Source of the DNA: Bacillota bacterium
GTDB taxonomy: Bacteria; Bacillota; Clostridia; Lachnospirales; Lachnospiraceae
Direction: 5' to 3'
NCBI GenBank assembly: GCA_023437365.1
Contig: JAEZGK010000002.1
Location: 55,468-119,467, forward strand
DNA length: 64,000 nucleotides
The notes below the pieces were generated by a model, which made no database searches, was not told where the DNA came from, and saw nothing but the letters and a program-made list of their open reading frames with translations. A program made the translations under genes and the position numbers. Positions 17,604-25,232 of the stretch are shown in pieces. Numbering within the stretch: position 1 is the stretch's first letter; each line of letters begins with the position of its first letter.

Positions 17604-18866
17604 TCACATTGCCTTTACTTTGGAAACCTCTGGCATTCGATACTCTGTTTTATTCTTAAGCATCCCATAGACTATGTTAACCAATCTTCTCATAATACAG
17701 ATAATTGCCTGTGTCTTTGATTTACCCTCCGCAATCTTTCTCTGGTAATACTCATAAAATACAGGATTTCTTGGTATCCCGCTACCTCTTGCAGTCTGAG
17801 TCATTTGTAATGCCAATACATAAAATATTCCGTGTAATCTACGATTCCCTTGCTTAGAACTTTTCTCTTTACCCTTTCCAGCTGAAGAAAACTTTATAGG
17901 TGCAATACCTGCAAAGGAAGCTAGTCTGTCTGGATTAGGGAATCGGTTGATATCACCTATTTCTGATAGTAACTTGGCTGCTGTAACGATATCTACCCCA
18001 CTTATACTTGTAAGAGTACATTCAAACTGTATCAGTATTCGCTCGATTTGCTTCTCTATTTCAATAAGCTCTTTATTCTGAAATTCCAGTGCCCTCACTA
18101 GATTTTTTGTGACGTAATCTCTTTCCTCTTGATACTCTCGGTAAGTCTGCCCATCCGAAGCAACCAGATCCAAAATCTTCTTAGCACGATTAATTGAACA
18201 CTGATTATGACTGATAATCTTTAACTCCTCTGCCAGTTGTTCTGCTGTAATACCTGTAAGGCATAGAGGTGAAGGATATGTACCCCAGAAATACAGAGCG
18301 GTAGGTCTGTCTATTACTGTAAAGAAGTCTTTATACCTTGGATAAGCATGTACCAACTGTTCATGCAATTCATTCTTAAGTCTTGTTAATTCTACTACAA
18401 TATTTTCTCTACGATTAACCAGTTGAGCTAATGTCCAGTAATCGTCTGCCGGCTTAGCGTCTGGAAGTTCGTCCAGTAAGTTAATTAGGATTGTGGCTAC
18501 ACACTGGGCGTCATACGAATCGTTCTTCTTAAATTGTGGCGCACTTTTTCTCTGTAAATGTGACAGAGCAGGATTCACGTCCTTAACTTTGTATTCGTTT
18601 TCGAGCAGATATAGCGCTAGGCTTCTACCATAGCCATAGCAATTTTCCAGCCCATAAACTGGTTCATAGGTAATACCTTTGTCATTTTCCTTACTGAACT
18701 TCTCACAAAACTTGTTCACCAACTTTTCCAACTTTGGAAACTCTGCTGGTCTGTTATCAAATGTAATCTCGTCCACAAACTCATTCCAACAGTTTAATAT
18801 TACTGCTGTATGTGTTTCCTTATGCAGGTCTACCCCTACATATAAATAATTCTCTTTTCTTCTCAT
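17604..18866 (-). CDS. IS110-family transposase, copy 1
   Basis: The 420-residue protein has the two-domain IS110 layout. The N-terminal DEDD RuvC-like domain shows LYVGVDLHKETHTAVIL (first Asp), VYGLENCYGYGR (Glu) and KKNDSYDAQCVA (Asp). The C-terminal Transposase_20 domain shows SISGVDIVTAAKLLSEIG and the region IAPIKFSSAGKG, where the essential Ser is expected. A KTQAIICIMRRLVNIVYGML segment closes the protein. It appears intact. It is about 40-50% identical by eye to copy 2, so the two are separate insertions rather than recent duplicates. Confidence 0.92.
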   Translation of the reverse strand: MRRKENYLYVGVDLHKETHTAVILNCWNEFVDEITFDNRPAEFPKLEKLVNKFCEKFSKENDKGITYEPVYGLENCYGYGRSLALYLLENEYKVKDVNPALSHLQRKSAPQFKKNDSYDAQCVATILINLLDELPDAKPADDYWTLAQLVNRRENIVVELTRLKNELHEQLVHAYPRYKDFFTVIDRPTALYFWGTYPSPLCLTGITAEQLAEELKIISHNQCSINRAKKILDLVASDGQTYREYQEERDYVTKNLVRALEFQNKELIEIEKQIERILIQFECTLTSISGVDIVTAAKLLSEIGDINRFPNPDRLASFAGIAPIKFSSAGKGKEKSSKQGNRRLHGIFYVLALQMTQTARGSGIPRNPVFYEYYQRKIAEGKSKTQAIICIMRRLVNIVYGMLKNKTEYRMPEVSKVKAM

Positions 18867-19235
18867 ATTCCTATTCCTTCCCTAACTATATTTATTTAAA
18901 TACCTGCTATATCAACATAGATACCGGCAACCTCAGCTGTGAAGCGTTATCATGGGATATATGGTAATTGTTCTTATAACCATATCATGACCGCAAGGGA
19001 GCGACAGCCTATCTATCAATGCTCATATATATCTACAGGCTTACTTCGAATCAGGATTCTCGTTTTTCATTGCCAACAAGCTACTTCTATTGTCGGTATA
19101 ACGGATTTTCCTACTGAAGTCGAGTCTAATCTCATATATATTTTTATAACTGTCCAAATTTATGTCCTATTTTTTGAAATGTGTTATGAATATTAATTTT
19201 TATGTCTACCCTTGACCCCATATATGTTATATTGC
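18867..19235 (-). ncRNA. Candidate bridge-RNA region of IS110 copy 1
   Basis: IS110-group elements are known to express a structured guide (bridge) RNA from the non-coding end upstream of the transposase. This 370-bp stretch has no gene, is conserved in position, and contains at least one good hairpin around 18955-18995 (ATATGGT paired with ACCATAT). Boundaries and loops were not modelled. Confidence 0.3.
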
Positions 19236-19243
19236 TCAGTTAA

Positions 19244-19285
19244 TAGTAAAGGCTACGGGTACACTGTCTCCCGTAGCCTTTACTA
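19244..19285. terminator. Strong hairpin downstream of the recombinase-like gene
   Basis: A perfect 16-bp inverted repeat (TAGTAAAGGCTACGGG and its complement) encloses a 10-nt loop. It lies about 40 nt after the stop of the minus-strand recombinase-like gene and is followed on the plus strand by TTAATTTAATTTTCTTTT. It could terminate transcription entering from either side. Confidence 0.7.
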
Positions 19286-19324
19286 TGTTAATTTAATTTT
19301 CTTTTATGTTTAATAGATTACTTT

Positions 19325-19861
19325 TTATGACCCTTTTATTTTCAAATAACGGTATAAGGTAGAAGAAGATACCCCTGCCAATTTTTCTATCTCTGCAACG
19401 GAAAAAGCCTTAGTATTATATAGCCTAATAGCTTTTTCAATAGCTTCCGTCTGCCTTGGTCTACCTACTGTTCCAGCTTCCTTTGCTTCACTATAACCCT
19501 GTCTTCTCTTTCTCTCCAGAAAAGTCTTATGAATACCCACGAAGCCTTTCATAGCCGTATGATACTCTTTGCCACTTAAGAATGGCTCCAAAATACTAAT
19601 CATTGTCACTTGTCGCTCTTGTAATGCTTTTAAGATAGCCAAAAGTTCCTTTGCGTCATCTGTTAAGTCTACAACTGAACGGAGGATTATGTAATCTTCC
19701 TCTCCTAAGAACTCAAGTAGTTTACCCAATTGCTCTCTACTTCCTTCGTCAGTAAAGATATCTTCTTCACTGATACCTAAATCCTGAATAAGGTTTAAAA
19801 CCCCGGTATTATCCACCAGATTAATTGAATCGTTATCCTCTTTTAAATACGCGTAATACAT
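19325..19861 (-). CDS. Serine-recombinase-like DNA-binding protein lacking catalytic residues
   Basis: The start is ATG 19861, 8 nt after AGAGGGGG. The 178-residue layout follows a short resolvase/invertase: an N-terminal domain ending EEDYIILRSVVDLTDDAKEL, a linker helix, then GRPRQTEAIEKAIRLYNTKA and a Hin-type helix-turn-helix (FSVAEIEKLAGVSSSTLYRY). In active serine recombinases the N-terminus reads Y-x-R-V-S and a second block D-R-L-x-R-S; here these are YAYLKED and VVDLTDDA, so both the nucleophile Ser and the catalytic Arg are absent. It probably binds DNA without cutting it. A truncated paralogue lies at 15328-15609; both follow a displaced toxin-immunity cassette. Confidence 0.75.
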   Translation of the reverse strand: MYYAYLKEDNDSINLVDNTGVLNLIQDLGISEEDIFTDEGSREQLGKLLEFLGEEDYIILRSVVDLTDDAKELLAILKALQERQVTMISILEPFLSGKEYHTAMKGFVGIHKTFLERKRRQGYSEAKEAGTVGRPRQTEAIEKAIRLYNTKAFSVAEIEKLAGVSSSTLYRYLKIKGS

Positions 19862-20461
19862 ATTGTCTGCCCCCTCTCCCAAAATCATAAAGATTTTGGT
19901 ATCCTAAAATATTTTTCTTATAATGATTTGTGAATGCTTTCCCATAATACATTTCAGTTTATCTTTTATTCTTTACTAATAAAAATTACCCTTTATAAAG
20001 CCTTTTATAGAAAAAGAAAATACACGAACTAATTATGGGAAAAATCACAAAATTCTAATTTTAACTGTTCCAAAACTATAGGATATTAAAAATTCCAAAA
20101 CCTATCTCTTAACTAACAACTCCTCCTTTACTTCAATGCTTCCAATTGCTTTTATTGATCCTAATGACTTTTATTTTCGTTATGATTAATATAATTAATT
20201 CTGTCTCAAATAACAGTGTATATGTCTATGGAATATGAATAAATTTTTATTTCTGTTCCCCTTGTTTTTTATCTACTGTACATTTCGTATATTCTTTTTT
20301 CCGTTATCTTCTCTTTGTCCATTTTTTCAGGTAATATTAACGTCTCTAATACTATTCTTAAATCTCCTCCCAATATACTTATCTTATGTCCCTAAAAATG
20401 TGTCCAATTTTAATAATTTATGTTAGAATTTTTCATATCTGTAGAAAATGTATATCTATAG
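19862..20461. other. 600-bp non-coding spacer with two blocks repeated at 15.6-16.8 kb
   Basis: No gene is seen. The first block (about 19862-20160, up to an AACTCCTCCTTTACTT segment) matches 15610-15890, and the second (about 20363-20461, starting CTCCCAATATACTTATCTTA) matches 16687-16785. The middle differs between the copies; the other one holds the IS3 remnant. Conservation on both sides of a variable centre suggests a regulatory or recombination-site function tied to the cassette-recombinase pair. Confidence 0.65.
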
Positions 20462-20494
20462 AAAAAAGGTCATAACAGATTAAACTGTATGACC
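20462..20494 (-). terminator. Terminator of toxin-immunity cassette 2
   Basis: The GGTCATA...TGTATGACC stem is followed on the minus strand by TTTTTTC, about 10 nt after the immunity stop. It is homologous to the terminators at 16786 and 28111. Confidence 0.85.
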
Positions 20495-20503
20495 TTTTAG
20501 GGG

Positions 20504-20770
20504 TTATTTTGATATTGCTTTTAATATATCTTTTAATTTAGAAATCAGAACGTCCTCGCCAAAATAACAACTATGTTCTTTGCGAAGTTCTTCTAGTGGT
20601 TCGAAATATCCAATATCTGTATACAATTCCTCAAGTAAATTAAACTCATTTTCGTTCAAAGCGTCTTTATCTAAAATATCATTAAACCAATCTTCATACC
20701 ATTGAACGAAATTTTCTAGCGGTATTGCATTATCAATAGCACTTCTTAATTTAGTTAATAAAGTTTCCAT
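20504..20770 (-). CDS. Probable immunity protein of displaced cassette 2
   Basis: The 88-residue acidic, helical protein (METLLTKLRSAIDNAIPLEN, then WYEDWFNDILDKDALNENEF) starts at ATG 20770, 14 nt after the stop of the RHS-type toxin fragment, and is followed at once by the cassette terminator. A longer frame from TTG 20800 would overlap the toxin gene. Size, charge and position are those of an immunity protein; I cannot assign a named family. It would neutralise the BECR-like nuclease domain encoded just upstream. Confidence 0.7.
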   Translation of the reverse strand: METLLTKLRSAIDNAIPLENFVQWYEDWFNDILDKDALNENEFNLLEELYTDIGYFEPLEELRKEHSCYFGEDVLISKLKDILKAISK

Positions 20771-20784
20771 ATCTTCACACTTCC

Positions 20785-21828
20785 TTACTTTGCTATCCAA
20801 CGACTTGTTGGATTGTTTTGTGTTTGTACATTTACTATTTGTCCTGATTTAATATCATATGACACAGCTATTCCATCTTTAAACTTTATATTTGTATTGT
20901 ACTGTGGGTCATAATACAATTTACCATTGTTGTATACGTCTATTGTATTTTCTACAGTAACTCCTCTACTTGAACGACCTAATACACGATTAAGCCCATG
21001 TTCAGTAATATCGACACCTTCATTGGCAAATTGATTATAAGTTGATTGCAATTTATTGGTATATTCTGGACCATATGTTCCTTTTAATTCAATACTCTTA
21101 CTCGCTCCCTTAGTTACAGAATTCGTCCCACCAGAAAATAGTGCTGCAACATAGGATGTTAAAATGCTTAATCCCCCAGCTGCTTGCCCCCTCTCATAAC
21201 TATCTTTAAATCCATAGGTATATTCTTTGTTATAATCAATAACATACTGGGTAATTTCTTGTTTACCCATAAGTCCATTTATCATATTCCATCCACCTAT
21301 AACAAAGCCTCCAGTACAATCATCAAATCCTATTATAAAGGCTGTTTGTGGACTTATGGATGATGGAACAGTGATTTCTATCGTATCTTCACTTGGCATC
21401 GTTATAGTAGGATCCGTATCCGTCTCCTCTTTAACTGAGTTATCTGATATACCATTTTTTGTATTTCCTGTTTTGTCGATGCTCCCAGTACTATCTACAT
21501 CTTTAGTAGATTTTTTCGGAGTAACGGTAGGTTTAGGTGTTGGCTTCGGTGTTGCTTTAGGTGCAGCTGTCGGCTTAGGTGTTGCTTTGGGAGTGGATGA
21601 TGATTTATTTGCTGTATTTGAAGTATTAGTGACGTTGTTATTACCTGTCTTAATAGGCGCCGAGGAATTGTAATATTCATCATATACGCGACTATGGCCG
21701 CTTGGATCAGTATACATAATCGGTTCATTATGACAGTAAGTATACAGATTTAAGCTCAACGGGTCATTCCTCTGCCCGATGTATGTATCTTCTGTAAGGA
21801 ATCTGGCAGTAACACTATCATAATATCC
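20785..21828 (-). pseudogene. Truncated RHS core with BECR-like toxin tail, displaced cassette 2
   Basis: The frame opens right after an in-frame TAA at 21829-21831 with GYYDSVTARFLTEDTYIG and QRNDPLSLNLYTYC, almost identical to the RHS core of the large protein at 28623-36725 and ending in the same DPSGH motif. Then follow a Thr/Pro/Lys-rich linker (TPKPTAAPKATPKPT), a pre-toxin segment ending TKGASKS, and a tail with ITEHGLNRVLGRSSRGVT and YDIKSGQIVNVQT. The H-x-x-N-R-V-x-x-R pattern and final beta-hairpin look like BECR-fold RNase toxins (RelE/colicin E5 type). There is no secretion signal or RHS shell, so it is a donor cassette rather than a working toxin. Confidence 0.75.
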
Positions 21829-21891
21829 TTAGTTAAGTAATAAGGTGGGTCAAAAAAATATGTAGTTATAACAATATCTGTAAAGATTATA

Positions 21892-23127
21892 TCATCCTGC
21901 ATCCTTCTTGGGAAGAGTTGGATTCCTGTATTCACTTTTATTCTTCATCATCCCATAGAGGATGTTCACCAGCCTTCTCATAACACAGATGATTGCCTGA
22001 TGCTCGGTCTTTCCTTCGGATATCTTCTTCTGGTAGTACTCATAGAAGATATCATTCACAGGCTTGTTCCTGTTTCGGCCTCTGTTTATATTTCTTGCAG
22101 CCAAGGCATGAAACAGATGGTAGAGGGTTCGGTCTCCCTGACAGTTACTGAATCTTTTATCACTTTCACCGGAGGAATAGGTAACTGGGCTAATCCCTGA
22201 ATACTTTGTCAGCTTATCGGCACTGTCAAACCTTTCAATGTCCCCTATCTGTGAAGCAAATCCGGCGGCGGTAACAAGGTCTATACCAGGAAAGGTTTCA
22301 AGCCGGTAACCTGACCGGGACATGAGCTTTTTCATTTCTACTTCTATCTTTTCCATTTCCCCGTTATTCTGCTTCATCTGCCGGATACAGGTAGACACTA
22401 AGAAGTCTCTGCTTTCCTGATACTCTGTTCTGGTGTCCCCATCCTTCTTAACCAGCTCCAGTATCTGTCCAGCCTTTTCTACTCCGAAGAAGCCGCTGCT
22501 TGGCTTACACAGGAAATCTCCAAGCTCTTCTATTGTGACATTCTTCAAGCTTGTCGGTGAAGGGTACGTCTCCCAGAATTCCAGTGCTGTCTTACAGTCG
22601 AATACGGAAAAGAATTTCCTGTAGCTGGGGTAATGCTGCACGATGTAGGAATGAAGCTGCTGTTTGAGAGCTACATTGGATTTCACCAGGGCAGACCTGC
22701 GGCTTACCAGCATTGCCAGTGTCCAGTAAAGGTCATCCGGTTCGGCATCGGGAAGGGTGTCGTAATTGTCCAGCAATACCTTTGCAATGCAACTGGCATC
22801 AAAGGAATCTGTCTTGTGCAGGATGGGCAGCTTCTTCCTCTCATTGAAGGTGTAATTGGCGTTCACTTTCTTTACCGTCTTATTCTTGCCCTTAAGAAAC
22901 GTAGCTAATGTCCTGCCGGAGGAGCCGGTGTCCTCTAATCCAAAAGCAGGAGTTATTCCCTTGGCAGTGTGTTTCTTTACCTCTTCAAGGAAGGGAACAA
23001 AGGCACATGGCCTATTCTCAAAGGTGATCTCTCCAAGCTTTTCATTAAAGCAGTTGATAATGACTGCGGTGTGGGTGTTTTTGTGGGTATCCACACCAAT
23101 ATAGATCCTTCTCATTTTCGGGTGCAT
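21892..23127 (-). CDS. IS110-family transposase, copy 2
   Basis: The 411-residue protein has the DEDD domain with IYIGVDTHKNTHTAVI, AFGLEDTGSSGRTL and LHKTDSFDASCIA, and the C-terminal Transposase_20 domain with ETFPGIDLVTAAGFASQIG and ISPVTYSSGESDK. It ends with an HQAIICVMRRLVNILYGMM segment like copy 1. A GGAGG ribosome binding site lies just upstream of ATG 23127. The frame is intact. GC content looks higher than in copy 1 and in the surrounding AT-rich cassettes, consistent with a separate, more recent arrival. Confidence 0.92.
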   Translation of the reverse strand: MHPKMRRIYIGVDTHKNTHTAVIINCFNEKLGEITFENRPCAFVPFLEEVKKHTAKGITPAFGLEDTGSSGRTLATFLKGKNKTVKKVNANYTFNERKKLPILHKTDSFDASCIAKVLLDNYDTLPDAEPDDLYWTLAMLVSRRSALVKSNVALKQQLHSYIVQHYPSYRKFFSVFDCKTALEFWETYPSPTSLKNVTIEELGDFLCKPSSGFFGVEKAGQILELVKKDGDTRTEYQESRDFLVSTCIRQMKQNNGEMEKIEVEMKKLMSRSGYRLETFPGIDLVTAAGFASQIGDIERFDSADKLTKYSGISPVTYSSGESDKRFSNCQGDRTLYHLFHALAARNINRGRNRNKPVNDIFYEYYQKKISEGKTEHQAIICVMRRLVNILYGMMKNKSEYRNPTLPKKDAG

Positions 23128-23600
23128 AAAATACCTCCTTCATTTTATTAGATTTTCAAAGTACAGCCCTGTTTTACCTCATGGAAAAGAACAGCATCCC
23201 TAATGTGCGTAGCGTAAAGCCCCAGCCAGTTTGTTCCTTGGGTAAGACTTCGCATAGATATAAAAGCTAATTTCATCCAATAAGCAGGGTACTTACAGCC
23301 AACACCTGAGCGGTCAGGTATTGCTTGTAAATATCCTGTTTTTCATACCTTCCGGCAATGGATAACGGCACTCGCATTGTAGCGTAAGCCCGAAAGCCCG
23401 GCCCGCATGGATATTAACTGCCAGTTTATTCAAAACCGGAAGGGTTCATGAAAACTTCCTACGGTAAAGCCATAAAGGCCTTCATTCCGTAGTGACATAA
23501 TGCCTCTGAACCGCTGATACATCAAGCTAATAAAGCCCTCTAATTTAGGTATAATTATGGGTTTCAGCAGTATGAGTACCACCTCCACAGAAACTTACAC
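23128..23600 (-). ncRNA. Candidate bridge-RNA region of IS110 copy 2
   Basis: About 470 bp of gene-free, GC-richer DNA lies upstream of the transposase, the place where IS110-group elements encode their bridge RNA. It contains repeated GTAGCGTAA(A)GCCC segments near 23210 and 23380 and complementary stretches such as TTCCGGCAATGG and CCGGAAGGG. Structure and boundaries were not computed. Confidence 0.3.
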
Positions 23601-23642
23601 AGTGAGGGATACTACCATAAACTTGATTATTCTCAAGCTAAA

Positions 23643-24959
23643 TTATCTTGCTTCCAGAGCCACCGCCCAGGAAAGTGTATTTCCGTTCTTCGGTGTTACA
23701 GGCTTATCCCAAGTACCCTGACCATCCACACGAACGATTACTCTATAGTCGGTCATATCCTCCATCCAGCCGGGTACATTGGAGCGGTCAAGTGCGATTT
23801 CTTTTCTCATGCCGATGGCATACTGGGAGAGGTCTGTAAGGATTAAGTCCCCCTTAGAGCCCAATGCAGGGCATTTCTCAGTGAAGATGATTTCCTTGCC
23901 AAGAAGGGTAAACCTACTCGCTTCCTCTTTGAACACGGGGATTTGAGCGCCTCCAGTGCCAATCGTGATGGTCATTGTGAGCAATTGCGGTATCACTGAG
24001 GGATTGGCAAGCCAGATTGCATTGGTGAAGCAGGAAGGCGCCAGTCTTGCAAACATATTGACCACGTTATTGTAATTGATGGTGGCAGCTGCTTGTGAAG
24101 CCTCTTTAGTAACGGTTATCAATGCAGGATCAGCCAGAATACCAAGTGGCTGACCTACTCCGGTACCGTTGATGAAGGCATAATCCATATACCATCCCAA
24201 GCCTTTTATTAAGGCATAAGCAAGCATTTCCTCAAAGGACATACCATCTGCAATCAGTTCATTGGATGCTTGGGAGAAACATGCCAACTTCTTGGCTTTC
24301 AACTGGATCAGTCTCAGTTTTGCGATCTTTCGTGTGCCTGTCTGTCCTTCTTCAAGCCATTCTCCCGAGATGCCACCAAATAAATTGGTACTGCGGTCTG
24401 CTCCGTCAAATGCTGGTACTTTCTTTGTTTCACTGCCCATTCCCCATACCGTAGCCCTTGGACGGATGATTTCAGTTTCTAAGGATTTATCCATTAGGAA
24501 TGCACCGTATTCCTCCGGCACAGAATAACCACCGAATTCGGGAATACCTTCTACCATGCTGTCATTTAGAAGCCTGTGATCGGCTCTACCCGAGTGCAGG
24601 GTTTTTAAGAATTCATCCAAGGAATGAAAACCGCTGTTACTAAGTTTTGCAGTTTCATTACCGTAGAACATGCCTCGGAAGGATTTTGAGACTGCCTTAG
24701 TAACCATCGGGTATTTTGCTTCATCCACACATGCCATAGGATTATGCGGCAAATTTAAGATTGGCTCGGAGGTTCTAATATTTAATAATTCCTCATCAAT
24801 GTCATCATTAATACTCTTTATTTTATCTGTGTAGTGATTAAACTGTCTCTCCTGTTCCTTTGTCAAACTTCCACCTACTTTTTCCGCTTCATGTAGAATT
24901 GCTTCTGCTTTTTCTACCAGTTGCTTTCTTTCATTTACCATATCTGCTATAAATCTCAT
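23643..24959 (-). CDS. HK97-fold phage major capsid protein
   Basis: The 438-residue protein starts at ATG 24959 after AGAGGAGG. Residues 1-90 form a charged helical delta/scaffold-like region (NERKQLVEKAEAILHEAEKV), typical of HK97 capsid precursors. The rest shows the HK97 fold sequence pattern: GGYSVPEEYGAFLMDKSLE, a KKVPAFDG strand, FINGTGVGQPLGILADP and LLGKEIIFTEKCPALG near the end. No portal, protease, terminase or tail gene is visible. The neighbours upstream are a prim-pol/helicase and small regulators, so this may be a satellite or degraded prophage cut by IS110 copy 2. Confidence 0.85.
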   Translation of the reverse strand: MRFIADMVNERKQLVEKAEAILHEAEKVGGSLTKEQERQFNHYTDKIKSINDDIDEELLNIRTSEPILNLPHNPMACVDEAKYPMVTKAVSKSFRGMFYGNETAKLSNSGFHSLDEFLKTLHSGRADHRLLNDSMVEGIPEFGGYSVPEEYGAFLMDKSLETEIIRPRATVWGMGSETKKVPAFDGADRSTNLFGGISGEWLEEGQTGTRKIAKLRLIQLKAKKLACFSQASNELIADGMSFEEMLAYALIKGLGWYMDYAFINGTGVGQPLGILADPALITVTKEASQAAATINYNNVVNMFARLAPSCFTNAIWLANPSVIPQLLTMTITIGTGGAQIPVFKEEASRFTLLGKEIIFTEKCPALGSKGDLILTDLSQYAIGMRKEIALDRSNVPGWMEDMTDYRVIVRVDGQGTWDKPVTPKNGNTLSWAVALEAR

Positions 24960-25232
24960 GTTAATCCTCCTCTTTGATTGATTTTGATAAATTTTGAATT
25001 ATGGGGCTAATACCCCGTTTGAATTCGCGACTTTTTGTGCGTGACTGCCTACCCGGTCTTATGATATTTGCTGGTAGGGATTCACATCCCCCCAATAGGC
25101 ATCAAACCCAATTTTTATAATGCTCACCACCACTCACAATGCTAACAAACTCACAATGCTCTCGAAACCGTTGATTTTACTACATTTCACGCATCAGCCT
25201 TTGTGAGTGGCTTAATTATGACCACTCACAAA
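24960..25232. other. Spacer between prim-pol and capsid genes with small hairpins
   Basis: This 270-bp stretch holds a GGGG-CTAATA-CCCC hairpin near 25002 and a CCTACC/GGTAGG pair near 25050. It also has several ACTCACAA/AACTCACAA copies near 25130-25230 that resemble the repeat in the prim-pol tail. A possible 44-codon frame (minus strand, reading GGCESLPANIIRPGRQ) ends just before the capsid ribosome binding site, but its start is unclear and I do not call it. Confidence 0.4.

Larger units (their letters stand above)
17517..19235 (-). mobile_element. IS110-family insertion sequence, copy 1 (ends approximate)
   Basis: The element consists of the transposase gene at 17604-18866 plus a non-coding upstream part of about 370 bp and a short downstream end. 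IS110 elements lack conventional inverted repeats, so the ends were placed only from where neighbouring cassette sequence stops (left) and before the hairpin at 19244 (right). Confidence 0.6.
21835..23640 (-). mobile_element. IS110-family insertion sequence, copy 2 (ends approximate)
   Basis: The transposase gene at 21892-23127 is flanked by a short downstream end, abutting the broken RHS core, and by a non-coding upstream region reaching towards the capsid gene at 23643. It separates the displaced cassette 2 from the phage-satellite fragment. The exact ends could not be fixed. Confidence 0.6.

Noticed and set aside
20785..21759. The 324-codon frame as a complete gene starting at Met 21759
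   Set aside because: That Met lies inside the RHS core (N-D-P-L-S-L-N-L-Y) and the frame continues upstream to 21828 in conserved core sequence, so it is a truncated piece.
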